56,468 bases of DNA from Rubellimicrobium sp. (GCA_019454835.1 JACFNP010000018.1:1-56468), one strand, 5' to 3'. Positions 8,421 through 19,561 are shown, counted from the first letter of the stretch. Notes: a model not told the origin generated them from the sequence alone. A program made the numbers and translations.

Positions 8421-9232
8421 GCTGCCTCGAAGGTGATGGTCTGGCCCAGGAACCGGCTCGCCCGTTCCGAGACGCGCGCCGGGTTGCCGGTGGTCAGGAA
8501 GGTTGCGCCGCCGCCCGCTCCGGCGAATTCGGGGCGGCGGGACAGATAGTCGGCCAGCGCCTCGGCCACGATGGCGGGCTGTTCGATCACGCGCACGCCG
8601 GGGCCGAGCGCCTCGCGGAACGCATCGGCGATCAGCGGGTAATGCGTGCAGCCCAGCACCGCCGCATCCGGGGCGGGCATCTTGCGCAGCAGGGCCTCGA
8701 CATGGCTGCGCACCAGATCGCGGGCAAGGATCATGTCGCCGTCCTCGATGGCATCGACGACGCCGCCGCAGGCCTGCGCCTCGACATCGACGCCGATGGC
8801 GCGAAAGGCCAGTTCGCGCTGGAAGGCGCGGGTGGCCACGGTCGCGGGGGTGGCGAACAGGGCGACATGCTGCACCGCCACCTCGCGCGGCGGCGAGTTG
8901 TCGCCCCACGAGCGTTCGGCCAGCGCCTCGATCAGCGGCACGAAGACGCCCAGCACCCGCTTGCCCGGCGGCACCTCGCCGCCTTCCTGCATCCGGCGCA
9001 GGGCGGCGGCGGCGGCGGTGTTGCAGGCGAGAACCACCAGATCGCAGCCCGCATCGTAAAGCCGCCGCACCCCGGCAACCGTCAGGTCGTGGATGTCATC
9101 CGCCGTGCGCACCCCGTAAGGCGCGTTGGCGTTGTCGCCCAGATAGACGAGCGGCAGGTCCGGCAGCCGCGCGCGCACCGCATCCAGCACCGTGAGTCCG
9201 CCAAGGCCACTGTCGAAGATGCCCACCGCCAT
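8417..9232 (-). CDS. murI: Glutamate racemase
   Basis: MurI supplies D-glutamate for peptidoglycan. The 271-residue protein begins [16 protein letters not shown], and both catalytic cysteines are visible: Cys70 in LACNTAA and Cys195 in LGCTHYPL. The start at 9232 is chosen because the protein then begins at the conserved IFDSG strand and a GGGGAG lies upstream. It is the first gene of the murI-argC-ccmE operon and is divergent from the LysR gene with about 170 bp between starts. Confidence 0.95.
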   Translation of the reverse strand: MAVGIFDSGLGGLTVLDAVRARLPDLPLVYLGDNANAPYGVRTADDIHDLTVAGVRRLYDAGCDLVVLACNTAAAAALRRMQEGGEVPPGKRVLGVFVPLIEALAERSWGDNSPPREVAVQHVALFATPATVATRAFQRELAFRAIGVDVEAQACGGVVDAIEDGDMILARDLVRSHVEALLRKMPAPDAAVLGCTHYPLIADAFREALGPGVRVIEQPAIVAEALADYLSRRPEFAGAGGGATFLTTGNPARVSERASRFLGQTITFEAA

Positions 9233-9405
9233 TGCCCGGCTCCCCTGCTTTGCGGGCGTTACATAGGCCGCGCGCAGAGGGAAATCCATTCCCCCCGAGC
9301 GGGCCGCAACGGTCCCGTGATGCACGGATCGTTGCGCGACCGGCCCCGGTAAGGGTAGAAGGGCGCGCTCGCTGCCCTTCCGGCGGCGCGCCGGGACATG
9401 GGGCC

Positions 9406-10314
9406 ATGCACGGGATCGACTGGGACAGGTTGCGAATCTTTCACGCCGTTGCCGACGCGGGGAGCCTGACCCACGCGGGCGACGTTCTGCATCTGTCGCA
9501 GTCGGCGGTCAGCCGCCAGATCCGTGCGCTCGAGGAAGAACTGAACACCTCGCTGTTCCATCGCCACGCGCGCGGGCTGATCCTGACCGAACAGGGCGAA
9601 TTGCTGTTCGAGGCGACCCGCTCCATGTCGCGCCGCCTCGAGACCGCCGCCGCGCGCATCCGCGACTCGTCCGAGGAAGTGTTCGGCGAACTGCGCGTCA
9701 CCACGACCACCGCCTTCGGCGCGCTGTGGCTGACCCCGCGTCTGTCGCGGCTGTATGAAAAATTCCCGAACCTGCGCGTCGATCTGATGCTCGACGAACG
9801 GGTGCTCGACCTGCCGATGCGCGAGGCCGACATCGCGATCCGGATGCGCGAACCCACTCAGGCCGACCTGATCCGCAAGCGGCTCATGGGGGTGCGGATG
9901 CAGCTTTACGCATCCGCCCGCTATCTGGGCGCGCGCGGCACGCCCGAACATATCGAGGACATCACCCGCCACCGGCTGATCTGCCAGCGGCCCAATGCCG
10001 CGCAGGTGGTGGAAGGGGCGCGGCTGACCCAGCAGCTTCTGCAATACGAGACAGCCTCGGTCCTGCATATCAACAACTATTTCGGCGTGCTGCAGGCGGT
10101 GCTCGGCGATCTGGGCGTCGGTATCCTGCCCGACTACATCACCGAGGATTACCCCGAACTCGTGCGGGTGCTGCCAGGGGTCGAATCGGCGGAAGTGCCG
10201 GTCTTTCTCGCCTTCCCCGAGGAATTGCGTCAGTCGAAGCGCGTCATGGCCTTCCGCGATTTCATCACCGAGGAAGTCATCGCCCACCGCCGCCGGGTGG
10301 CCGAGGTCGGCTGA
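9406..10314 (+). CDS. LysR-family transcriptional regulator
   Basis: The 302-residue protein has an N-terminal winged helix-turn-helix (about residues 4-62, [20 protein letters not shown]) and a periplasmic-binding-like effector domain (about 92-295). The start at 9406 follows the pattern [19 protein letters not shown]. The regulated gene is not evident; murI is divergent and a candidate small RNA gene follows. Its effector cannot be read from sequence. Confidence 0.92.
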   Translation: MHGIDWDRLRIFHAVADAGSLTHAGDVLHLSQSAVSRQIRALEEELNTSLFHRHARGLILTEQGELLFEATRSMSRRLETAAARIRDSSEEVFGELRVTTTTAFGALWLTPRLSRLYEKFPNLRVDLMLDERVLDLPMREADIAIRMREPTQADLIRKRLMGVRMQLYASARYLGARGTPEHIEDITRHRLICQRPNAAQVVEGARLTQQLLQYETASVLHINNYFGVLQAVLGDLGVGILPDYITEDYPELVRVLPGVESAEVPVFLAFPEELRQSKRVMAFRDFITEEVIAHRRRVAEVG

Positions 10315-10321
10315 AAGTGTA

Positions 10322-10342
10322 GCCATGCGGCAACCGCATGGC
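10322..10342. terminator. Perfect 9-bp hairpin after the LysR gene
   Basis: GCCATGCGG and CCGCATGGC are perfectly complementary around a CAA loop, 7 bp after the LysR stop. No T-run follows, so it may be a weak terminator, an mRNA 3' stabiliser or an operator. Confidence 0.45.
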
Positions 10343-10372
10343 AGCTTTGTATGAGGAACGCGGCCTCGATGC

Positions 10373-10401
10373 TTGAATGCCGCGCCCGGCGGGCCTAGTT
10401 T
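10373..10401 (+). promoter_or_regulatory. Sigma-70-like promoter of candidate small RNA
   Basis: TTGAAT (10373-10378) and TAGTTT (10396-10401) are exactly 17 bp apart. A start near 10408 would give a transcript of about 78 nt ending at a strong terminator. Confidence 0.55.
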
Positions 10402-10407
10402 GCTCTC

Positions 10408-10485
10408 GAAGCCGATGGCCTTCGGGCGCATCTTCTTCATACCTCCCTGTTGGACTTGGCCGGGCCTCGCGCCCGGCCTTTTTTT
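10408..10485 (+). ncRNA. Candidate trans-acting small RNA
   Basis: Between the LysR gene and purL there is a promoter, then a 5' hairpin (CGAAGCC-GAT-GG-C-CTTCG), an unpaired pyrimidine-rich segment containing CATACCTCCCTG, and a GC-rich terminator with seven T residues. ACCTCCC is complementary to Shine-Dalgarno sequences. This layout is that of Hfq-type regulatory RNAs of Rhodobacterales that bind ribosome sites through C-rich loops. No open frame of worth lies in it. The exact 5' end is inferred from the promoter. Confidence 0.5.
10458..10485 (+). terminator. Intrinsic terminator
   Basis: GGCCGGGC and GCCCGGCC form an 8-bp stem around CTCGC, followed directly by TTTTTTT. It would end the candidate small RNA and insulate purL from upstream transcription. 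Confidence 0.85.
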
Positions 10486-10588
10486 GCCGATCACGCGCGG
10501 CTCCGGCCATGTGCACCGGCAGCGGGCGCTTTCCCTCGGCGCCGTCCGACCTTATGAGGCCCGCGACCCCTCAACGCGAGAGACCGCC

Positions 10589-12742
<2,154 letters not shown>

Positions 12743-12766
12743 GCCTCGCGGGTGACGGTGGTGGTT

Positions 12767-12854
12767 CGTCATTGCGAGGAGCCGCAGGCGACGAAGCAAC
12801 CCCGATGTTGCGCGTGAGCGGTCGAGGTTGCTTCGGCTGCGCCTCGCAATGACG
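12767..12854 (+). repeat. Intergenic hairpin repeat, copy 4
   Basis: Complete long-arm-first copy between purL and the bolA-like gene, with loop TGTTGCGCGTGAGCGG. Confidence 0.92.
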
Positions 12855-12971
12855 GGGACCGCGCCGATGGCCGCGTGGACGGGCGCTCTTGCCGCAGCCC
12901 CCGGCTTGGTGCGGCGGTTGCAGCCGCCTGCTGCGGGGCCTACATTCAGCGGACCAAATCCGGAGTCTGCC

Positions 12972-13208
12972 ATGCCGCTTACCGCGACTGACATCGAGAA
13001 CCTGATCCGCGCCGCCCTGCCGCAGGCGCGTATCCGCGTCGATACCAACGACGGCGTGCATTTCGCCGCCGAGGTCATCGACGAAAGTTTCCGTGGCAAG
13101 AACCGCGTCGAGCAGCAACGCGCGGTCTATGCCGCGCTCCAGGAACACATGGCCGGCGACAGGGGCGCGTTGCATGCCCTCGCGCTGACCACCAAGGCCC
13201 CCGACTGA
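12972..13208 (+). CDS. BolA-family protein
   Basis: The 78-residue product has the BolA fold signature: an N-terminal helix, then HFAAEVIDESFRGKNRVEQQRAVYAAL, with the conserved His (in VHF) that takes part in a [2Fe-2S] cluster shared with a monothiol glutaredoxin. The gene for just such a glutaredoxin begins 21 bp downstream, so the pair very likely works as a BolA-Grx complex in iron-sulfur trafficking or iron sensing. Confidence 0.93.
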   Translation: MPLTATDIENLIRAALPQARIRVDTNDGVHFAAEVIDESFRGKNRVEQQRAVYAALQEHMAGDRGALHALALTTKAPD

Positions 13209-13229
13209 CCCAGAACAGGAGTGAGAGGC

Positions 13230-13592
13230 ATGAGCGCCCTCGACCGCATCCGCGAAACCGTCACCTCGCATGACGTGGTGCTCTACATGAAGGGCACCAA
13301 GATGATGCCGCAATGCGGCTTCTCCAGCCGCATCGCCGGGGTGCTGAACTACATGGGCATCGACTATACCGATGTCGACGTGCTGGCCGATGCCGACATC
13401 CGCCAGGGGATCAAGGATTTCTCGAACTGGCCGACGATCCCGCAGCTTTATGTGAAGGGCGAATTCGTCGGCGGCTGCGACATCATCACCGAGATGACCC
13501 TGTCGGGCGAACTCGACCAGCTTCTCGAGAAGAACGGCGTCGCCTTTTCCAGGGACGCCGCCGACAAGATCCGCGAGGCCAACGCCTCCTGA
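13230..13592 (+). CDS. grxD: Monothiol glutaredoxin (Grx4 type)
   Basis: The 120-residue protein has the CGFS active site at residues 29-32, the preceding Lys (MKGTK) that contacts glutathione, the WPTIPQLY strand with cis-Pro, and the GGCDI loop. Such proteins bind a [2Fe-2S] cluster with glutathione and deliver it to targets, usually with BolA, encoded just upstream in the same transcript. A GAGAGG ribosome site precedes the ATG. Confidence 0.96.
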   Translation: MSALDRIRETVTSHDVVLYMKGTKMMPQCGFSSRIAGVLNYMGIDYTDVDVLADADIRQGIKDFSNWPTIPQLYVKGEFVGGCDIITEMTLSGELDQLLEKNGVAFSRDAADKIREANAS

Positions 13593-13608
13593 TCTGGCAG
13601 CCATGCAA

Positions 13609-13643
13609 CACCCCCGCACGGCCTTGGGCGCGGCGCGGGGGTG
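13609..13643 (+). terminator. Hairpin after grxD
   Basis: CACCCCCGC (13609-13617) pairs with GCGGGGGTG (13635-13643). No T-run follows, so termination strength is uncertain. Confidence 0.35.
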
Positions 13644-13772
13644 GCGCTGGCCAGACCCCGCCCCGCCATGATTGACTGCCGGTAACGCTGCCACGCCGGA
13701 CGGATCACAGGTGCGAGACGAACTGACCGCGAACGGGCGCCGGTCGGCCATAGGCCGATGGCGCGGTGCCGC

Positions 13773-14465
13773 ATGACCGCGGTGCTGACCATCCTTGTCG
13801 TCGCGGCCTTCCTGACGCTTGCCGGGGGGGTGGTCTATCTCTGGCTGCGCCTGAACCAGACCTCGCGGCGCGAGGGGTTGCAGGCGCTGGCGGCGCGGCG
13901 CGGCTGGGCGCTGAACATCAGCGGCGAATATCTGGGCCGCCCCGGCATGTTGCGGCTGTCGCCACGCGGCGGCCCGGCCTGGACGGTCGAGACGCGGGCG
14001 CTGGCCTCGCTGATCGAAAGCGCCGCCGCCGGGCAGCAGGCGACCGAATATGTCGCCGACGAACCGCGCTGGCCCGGCGGACTGCTGATCCTGCTGCCGC
14101 CGCTGCCCGCTCCGCCTGCCGCAGGCGACGCCGGGCGCGGCTTCGACGGGTCCGAGGATCGCGCCTGGCTGGCCGAGAGGCTGGGCAAGGGCTTCGTGCG
14201 CACCGCGCCCGGTCTGTTCGCCTGGCCCGCGCCCGCAGGCATCGGGCTGCTGTGCACGCAAGAGCCGGTGCCGCGCTTCGATCCGCCTGCGCTGGCGCGC
14301 GCGCTCGATCTCTGGGCCACGGGACATGCCGCGCGGCCCGTGGTCGTCTTCGGCCCCGAGGGGCTGCGCCTGCACCTGCCCGAGGGGCTGCGCCGCGCCG
14401 ACCAGATGGAGCGCTTCGTCGATCTGGCGCACGAACTGGCCCGGCTGCTGACCGGCGGGGTCTGA
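13773..14465 (+). CDS. Hypothetical protein with one N-terminal membrane helix
   Basis: The product (230 residues from ATG 13773; 235 from ATG 13758) starts with a single hydrophobic helix (MTAVLTILVVAAFLTLAGGVVYLWLRL). A soluble domain follows that shows no motif I recognise. It is rich in Ala, Pro, Arg and Leu. The charge pattern predicts a cytoplasmic C-terminus (Arg-rich after the helix). It lies alone between grxD and a convergent zapA locus. It may be a Rhodobacterales-specific protein of unknown role. Confidence 0.65.
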   Translation: MTAVLTILVVAAFLTLAGGVVYLWLRLNQTSRREGLQALAARRGWALNISGEYLGRPGMLRLSPRGGPAWTVETRALASLIESAAAGQQATEYVADEPRWPGGLLILLPPLPAPPAAGDAGRGFDGSEDRAWLAERLGKGFVRTAPGLFAWPAPAGIGLLCTQEPVPRFDPPALARALDLWATGHAARPVVVFGPEGLRLHLPEGLRRADQMERFVDLAHELARLLTGGV

Positions 14466-14521
14466 GCATTTCGCAGGCGGGTGGGGCATCCGGCGGCGGC
14501 AAAGCCCGTCATTGCAACTCC

Positions 14522-14609
14522 CGTCATTGCGAGGAGGCGCAGCCGACGAAGCAACCTCGATGTTGTGCGTGAGCGGTCGGGGTTGCTTCGGCTGCGCCTC
14601 GCAATGACG
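14522..14609 (+). repeat. Intergenic hairpin repeat, copy 5
   Basis: Complete long-arm-first copy. A stray CGTCATTGC tip at about 14507 just before it looks like the remnant of another copy. The right flank GGGGCGGCGCCC matches outer sequences of other copies. Confidence 0.92.
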
Positions 14610-14647
14610 GGGTTTTTGCGGGGGGCGGCGCCCTGCGGCTCGGCGCG

Positions 14648-15112
14648 TCAGCCGCGTTCGACCTCGTCGGCGAGGGTCTCGGCATCGGCGGCCAGTTCGG
14701 CGAGGCGCACCAGATGGGCCTCGGGCAGCAGGACATGGCCCTCGGGGGGGCCTTCGGCGGGTGTTTCGACCGGAACCTCGACAGGCACCTCCACAGGCAC
14801 CTCGACCCGCACCTCGACCGTCTCGCGCACCACGCGGGGCGGCGCGTTTTCAAGCTCCTCGACCATGGCTGCCAGTTCGACCAGTCGCCGTTCGGCGATC
14901 CGCAGGCGTTCTTCCAGACCGGCGGTCTTGTCGCCCAGCATCAGCCCGGCCATGAGCAGCATCTTCACCTCGGGCATCCGCCCGATCTGCGACGACAGTT
15001 GCGCCGCCTCGGCATCAAGAAGCGCCGCCGCGCCGCGCAGGTAGTCCTCTTCGCCCGCCTCGCAGGCGACATCGAAGCTGCGCCCGCCGATGGTGACTTC
15101 AACCTGGGGCAT
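14648..15112 (-). CDS. zapA: Cell division protein ZapA
   Basis: ZapA binds FtsZ and helps bundle protofilaments at the division site. The N-terminal 95 residues fit the family (VEVTIGGRSFDVACEAGEE, then LMLGDKTAGLEERL and a coiled coil). The protein is longer than usual (154 residues) because of a tail holding a short tandem repeat VEVPVEVPVEVPVETP near residues 103-118. The start at 15112 is chosen for MPQVEVTIGG; it overlaps the upstream coiled-coil gene by 14 bp. Confidence 0.9.
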   Translation of the reverse strand: MPQVEVTIGGRSFDVACEAGEEDYLRGAAALLDAEAAQLSSQIGRMPEVKMLLMAGLMLGDKTAGLEERLRIAERRLVELAAMVEELENAPPRVVRETVEVRVEVPVEVPVEVPVETPAEGPPEGHVLLPEAHLVRLAELAADAETLADEVERG

Positions 15113-15554
15113 GCGAGTCCTCTCCATCCACGAGCGGCACCAGCGCATCCAGCACGGCATCGACCTCGGCCACATCGGCACGGCGCTGCGCGGTCAGGGC
15201 CTCGATCTCGGCCTGCATGGCGCGATTGACAAGCGCGGGTTCCGCCACCTGCCCGGCCAGCGCCGCGCGCAGTTCGGCGACGGTCCGGCCCAGGGTGGCC
15301 TGCACGGCGCGCAGCGACTGCAGCGCCTCGTCCATGTCGGCAAGCCGCGCGCGGGCGGCATCGCGCTCGGCCTCGCGGGCGGCGTTTTCGCGGCGCAGCC
15401 GGTCGATTTCCGCCCCAAGCCGCGCATCCGCCGGTGCGACGGGGTCGGCGGCGGGCACATCCGGCGCAGGCACCGCGCGGCGCCGTTCGGTGGCCTGCGC
15501 GATGCGGGCAAGCGCCCTGGAAATGCGCTCTTCGTATTCGGTAGCCTCGCCCAT
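15099..15554 (-). CDS. Coiled-coil protein upstream of zapA
   Basis: The product is nearly all helical heptads (residues about 1-135, with EIDRLRRENAAREAERDAAR) and ends DALVPLVDGEDSHAPG. In related genomes a gene of this kind sits between the transketolase gene and zapA, and I infer a partner of ZapA in division, comparable to ZapB in size and build. The start could be ATG 15554 (MGEATEYEERI, used here) or ATG 15572; the frame is open back to 15620. It is translationally coupled to zapA by a 14-bp overlap. Confidence 0.75.
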   Translation of the reverse strand: MGEATEYEERISRALARIAQATERRRAVPAPDVPAADPVAPADARLGAEIDRLRRENAAREAERDAARARLADMDEALQSLRAVQATLGRTVAELRAALAGQVAEPALVNRAMQAEIEALTAQRRADVAEVDAVLDALVPLVDGEDSHAPG

Positions 15555-15731
15555 GCGCCCGTCCGCCCCCATGCCGGTCACGCGGCCCTGCCCGGCTCGA
15601 ATCGTGACCTGTTGCGGCAAAGACTAGGCCAAGGGCCGGGATACGGCAATTCGCTGTTGCGCCGCCGGGTCGCGCGCGCGGGCTTTCGCTGGCGGCGGGT
15701 CTGCGGGCCACGCCGCCGGTTTGCCAGGGGG

Positions 15732-15869
15732 AATCGCACATGCCAGTTGCGACAGGCCGCTTGTTGCAACGGTGGGGCAGCATGACCGGCGCCCGCACCG
15801 GGGGTGGGCGCGGATGCGCCCGCCCTGGGGGGCGGGGCGGGCGCCGGTCGTGCTGCGCACGCCCGAAGG
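15732..15869 (+). repeat. Structured dispersed repeat, copy A
   Basis: This element recurs at 56284-56434. An outer 20-bp stem joins 15777-15796 to 15837-15856 (one G-T wobble) and encloses a 9-bp hairpin (15803-15811 with 15816-15824, loop GGAT). The two copies are identical over the stems and in GTTGCAACGG before and CGCACGCCCGAAGG after, but differ in the inner spacer. It occupies the 423-bp gap between the zapA-linked gene and pyrC, where I see no gene. Confidence 0.8.
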
Positions 15870-15977
15870 AGGACATCTGCGGGCCGCCCGCTGGCTGTTC
15901 GGCAAATACGATCGCCCCTGCCGCCTCGCCGTCGCCACTGGCGCGCGGGCCCCCGCCGTGCTAGCGGCTCGGGCAGG

Positions 15978-17018
15978 ATGACCACGACCCTGACGCTGCG
16001 CCGCCCCGACGACTGGCACCTGCATCTGCGCGACGGCGCGATGTTGCGGGGGGTGGTCGCGCATAGTGCGCGCGATTTTGCCCGCGCGATCATCATGCCC
16101 AACCTCGTGCCGCCGGTGGTGACGGGTGACGACGCCGCAGCCTACCGGGCGCGCATCGCGGCCAGCCTGCCGCAGGGCGCGGATTTCACGCCGCTGATGA
16201 CGCTCTACCTGACCGAAGGGACCGATGCGGACGACGTGGCCCGCGCCCATGCGGCGGGGATCGTCCGGGCGGTGAAGCTCTATCCGGCGGGGGCCACGAC
16301 CAATTCGGCCTCGGGGGTGCGCGACTTCGCCCGCGTGCAGGGCGTGCTGGAGCGGATGGCGGACATCGGCCTGCCGCTGCTGGTCCATGGCGAGGTGACC
16401 GATCCCGACATCGACATCTTCGACCGCGAATCCGTGTTCATCGACCGCGTCCTTGCGCCCCTGCGCGCGCGCGTGCCGGGGCTGCGCGTGGTGATGGAGC
16501 ATGTAACCACCCGCGAGGCGGTGGATTACGTCCGGGGCGGCGGCCCCGACCTGGCCGCGACCATCACCACGCATCACCTCATCATCAACCGCAACGCGAT
16601 CCTCGCGGGCGGCATCCGGCCGCATTACTACTGCCTGCCGGTCGCCAAGCGCGAGACGCACCGGCTGGCGCTGGTCGAGGCCGCGACCTCGGGCGATCCG
16701 GCATTCTTCCTCGGCACCGATTCCGCGCCCCATGCGGATGCGGCGAAACTGTCGCCCTGCGGTTGCGCGGGCATCTTCAGCGCGCCAGTAACCATGCCCT
16801 GCCTCGCGCATGTGTTCGAGGATGCGGGTGCGCTGGACCGGCTGGAAGCCTTCGCCTGCCTCAACGGCCCGGCGTTCTACCGCCTGCCGCCCAATGACAC
16901 GACGATCACGCTGGAAAAGGGCGACCCCTGGGCGCCGCCCGCCATGATCGAGACCGGCGCCGGACCCGTCACCGTCTTGGACCCCGGCTTTCCGCTGCGC
17001 TGGCGCGTCACCTCGTGA
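15978..17018 (+). CDS. pyrC: Dihydroorotase
   Basis: PyrC closes N-carbamoyl-aspartate to dihydroorotate in pyrimidine synthesis. The 346-residue protein is of the E. coli PyrC type: metal ligands His14 and His16 in DWHLHLRDG, carbamylated Lys100 in [10 protein letters not shown], His136 in LLVHGE, and Asp in [11 protein letters not shown] 15978 gives the conserved start [11 protein letters not shown]; the longer frame runs into the structured repeat. pyrE follows 10 bp downstream, so both genes of the pathway are cotranscribed. Confidence 0.97.
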   Translation: MTTTLTLRRPDDWHLHLRDGAMLRGVVAHSARDFARAIIMPNLVPPVVTGDDAAAYRARIAASLPQGADFTPLMTLYLTEGTDADDVARAHAAGIVRAVKLYPAGATTNSASGVRDFARVQGVLERMADIGLPLLVHGEVTDPDIDIFDRESVFIDRVLAPLRARVPGLRVVMEHVTTREAVDYVRGGGPDLAATITTHHLIINRNAILAGGIRPHYYCLPVAKRETHRLALVEAATSGDPAFFLGTDSAPHADAAKLSPCGCAGIFSAPVTMPCLAHVFEDAGALDRLEAFACLNGPAFYRLPPNDTTITLEKGDPWAPPAMIETGAGPVTVLDPGFPLRWRVTS

Positions 17019-17028
17019 AGGAGCACCG

Positions 17029-17691
17029 ATGATCCCCTCAGCCTTCCCGCCCAAAGCCGACATCGCCCGGCTGACTGCCGCCATGCTGCTCGAAGTGGGC
17101 GCGGTGCATTTCAACGCGCGCGAACCCTTCACCCACGCCTCGGGCCGCAAGGCGCCGACCTATATCGACTGCCGCAGGCTGATCTCCTATCCGCGGATTC
17201 GTTCGGTGCTGATGGATTTCCTTGCGGTGACCGTCATGCGCGAGGCGGGCGTCGAGGCCTTCGACAACATCGCGGGCGGCGAGACGGCGGGCATCCCCTT
17301 CGCCGCCTTCGTCGCCGAGCGGCTGGCGCTGCCGATGACCTATGTGAGGAAGAAGCCCAAGGGCTACGGCCGCAACGCCCGCATCGAGGGCACGATGACC
17401 GAGGGCCAGCGCGTGCTGCTGGTGGAAGACCTCGCCACCGACGGCGGCTCGAAGCTGAGCTTCGTGCAGGCGATCCGCGACACCGGCGCGAGCTGCGCGC
17501 ATACGGCGGTGATCTTCTTCTACGGCATCTTCCCCGGCGTCGAGGAGGGGCTGGCCGCCGAGGGCGTGGCGCTGCATCACCTGTGCACCTGGGCCGACGT
17601 TCTGGCCGAGGCCCGCGCGCGGCAGGCGTTCGACGGGGAAACGCTGGATTCGGTCGCCGCCTACCTCGCCGACCCGCTGGGCTGGTCCTGA
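17029..17691 (+). CDS. pyrE: Orotate phosphoribosyltransferase
   Basis: PyrE joins orotate to PRPP to give OMP. The 220-residue protein has the PRPP-binding motif [13 protein letters not shown] (residues 129-141) and the flexible loop with [20 protein letters not shown] stands six bases before the ATG. It is the second gene of the pyrC-pyrE unit. Confidence 0.97.
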   Translation: MIPSAFPPKADIARLTAAMLLEVGAVHFNAREPFTHASGRKAPTYIDCRRLISYPRIRSVLMDFLAVTVMREAGVEAFDNIAGGETAGIPFAAFVAERLALPMTYVRKKPKGYGRNARIEGTMTEGQRVLLVEDLATDGGSKLSFVQAIRDTGASCAHTAVIFFYGIFPGVEEGLAAEGVALHHLCTWADVLAEARARQAFDGETLDSVAAYLADPLGWS

Positions 17692-17711
17692 ACGGGTCAG
17701 CGCCGGAAACC

Positions 17712-17799
17712 CGTCATTGCGAGGAGGCATAGCCGACGAAGCAACCCCGATGTTGCGCGCAAGCGGTCGGGGTTGCTTCGGCTTCGCCTCGCAATGACG
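17712..17799 (+). repeat. Intergenic hairpin repeat, copy 6
   Basis: Complete long-arm-first copy between pyrE and dnaB; loop TGTTGCGCGCAAGCGG. Confidence 0.92.
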
Positions 17800-17921
17800 A
17801 ATACCCCGCCGCGACTTCTCCACAGCTCCATCCACGCATCTATACATTTTGCCAAACCCGGCCGCGCCGGGGTATCACCTTTGCGGGACAGGTGGCCGAG
17901 TCGGGCGGGGGCAGCGGGGCA

Positions 17922-19418
17922 ATGAACGAGATCGCACGTATCGGGGCCGCCCCGGCGGAATCCGCCGACGAAGACCCGATGCCGCATTCGATCGAGGCCG
18001 AACAGCAGTTGCTCGGCGCGATCCTGACCAACAACGAGGTCTTCGACCGCATCGCGCAGATCGTCAGCCGCGAGCATTTTCACGATCCGGTGCACGGCCG
18101 CATCTTCGAGGTCGCCGCCGCCCGCATCCACCGCAACGCGCTGGCCTCGCCGGTGACGCTGAAGGCGTTTCTCGAGGACGATGAAGGTCTGCGCGAACGC
18201 GGCGGCGCCACCTATCTGGTGCAACTGGCCGGGATGGCGATTTCCGCCTTTGCCGCGCGCGACTACGCCCAGATCATCCGCGATCTTGCCACGAGGCGCG
18301 AACTGATCCGGCTGGGGCAGGACATCGCCGCGCGCGCCCAGAAGGTCGAGGTCGAATCCGAACCCAAGGACCAGATCGTCGAGGCCGAACAGGCGCTCTA
18401 CCGCCTGGCCGAGGAAGGCGTGGCGCGCTCGGGCTTCGTGTCCTTCCTGCGCGCGGTCACCGATGCCGTGCAGGTGGCCAATGCCGCCTACCAGCGCGAC
18501 GGCGGGCTGGCCGGGCTGGCGACCGACCTCACCGATCTGGACCGCAAGCTGGGCGGGTTGCACAAGTCCGACCTGCTGATCCTTGCCGGGCGGCCCTCGA
18601 TGGGCAAGACCTCGCTGGCCACCAACATCGCCTTCAACATTGCGAAAACCTACCGCAAGGGCCTGCTCCCCGACGGCAGCGAGGGCGCGGTCGACGGCGG
18701 CGTGGTGGGGTTCTTCTCGCTGGAAATGTCCGCCGAACAGCTTGCCGCGCGCATCCTGTCCGAGGCGGCGGAAATCCCGTCCGAACAGATCCGTCGCGGC
18801 GACATGACCGAGGCCGAGTTCCGTCGCTTCGTCGAGGCGGCCAAGACGCTCGAATCCTGCCCGTTGTTCATCGACGACACCCCGGCGCTGCCCATCGCCC
18901 AGCTTGCGGCCCGCGCGCGGCGGCTGAAGCGGACGCACGGGCTGGACGTGCTGATCGTCGACTACCTGCAACTGCTGCGCGGTTCGTCGCGGGCGGCGGA
19001 TTCGAACCGCGTGCAGGAGGTCTCCGAGATCACGCAGGGGCTGAAGGCCATCGCCAAGGAACTGGACGTGCCGGTTCTGGCGCTGTCGCAACTGTCGCGG
19101 CAGGTCGAATCGCGCGACGACAAGCGCCCGCAACTGTCCGACCTGCGCGAATCGGGGTCGATCGAGCAGGATGCCGATGTGGTGATGTTCGTGTTCCGCG
19201 AGGAATACTACAAGGAACGCGAGAAGCCCGGCGAACACGAACTCGACCGCATGGCCGCATGGCAGCAGGACATGGAGCGCCTGCACGGCAAGGCCGAGGT
19301 CATCATCGGCAAGCAGCGCCACGGCCCCATCGGCACGGTGAACCTCAGCTTCGAGGGCCGCTTCACGCGCTTCGGCAATCTCGTGCAGCCTTGGCAGAGC
19401 GACGGCGACGGATATTGA
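17922..19418 (+). CDS. dnaB: Replicative DNA helicase DnaB
   Basis: DnaB is the hexameric helicase of the replication fork. The 498-residue protein has the N-terminal domain (PHSIEAEQQLLGAILTNNEVF), a linker, and the RecA-like domain with Walker A GRPSMGKTS at about 223-231, Walker B VLIVDYLQLL, and the C-terminal HGPIGTV motif. No intein is present. ATG 17922 is used; an in-frame GTG at 17892 is an alternative. The dnaB-alr-mlaE-mlaF order is conserved in related bacteria. Confidence 0.97.
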   Translation: MNEIARIGAAPAESADEDPMPHSIEAEQQLLGAILTNNEVFDRIAQIVSREHFHDPVHGRIFEVAAARIHRNALASPVTLKAFLEDDEGLRERGGATYLVQLAGMAISAFAARDYAQIIRDLATRRELIRLGQDIAARAQKVEVESEPKDQIVEAEQALYRLAEEGVARSGFVSFLRAVTDAVQVANAAYQRDGGLAGLATDLTDLDRKLGGLHKSDLLILAGRPSMGKTSLATNIAFNIAKTYRKGLLPDGSEGAVDGGVVGFFSLEMSAEQLAARILSEAAEIPSEQIRRGDMTEAEFRRFVEAAKTLESCPLFIDDTPALPIAQLAARARRLKRTHGLDVLIVDYLQLLRGSSRAADSNRVQEVSEITQGLKAIAKELDVPVLALSQLSRQVESRDDKRPQLSDLRESGSIEQDADVVMFVFREEYYKEREKPGEHELDRMAAWQQDMERLHGKAEVIIGKQRHGPIGTVNLSFEGRFTRFGNLVQPWQSDGDGY

Positions 19419-19463
19419 ACGGCGCACCCGTCGGTGATGACAGGTCCGAACCTGCGTCCCGAT

Positions 19464-19493
19464 GGATTGCTTCGCCTGCGGCTCGCAATGACG
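19464..19493 (+). repeat. Right-arm fragment of the hairpin repeat
   Basis: Only the terminal arm GATTGCTTCGCC...CTCGCAATGACG remains, without a left partner. Confidence 0.7.
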
Positions 19494-19561
19494 GGGAGAG
19501 GGCGAGCCGCCACCACAGCCGTCACCCGCGAGGCCCGCACGGCACCGCCGCCTGCAAATGC

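Noticed and set aside
14481-14640. Peptide tails such as ARRRSRRSN and LLRLRLAMT read in several frames
   Set aside because: They are translations of the hairpin repeat and recur wherever a frame runs through it; they are not protein domains.
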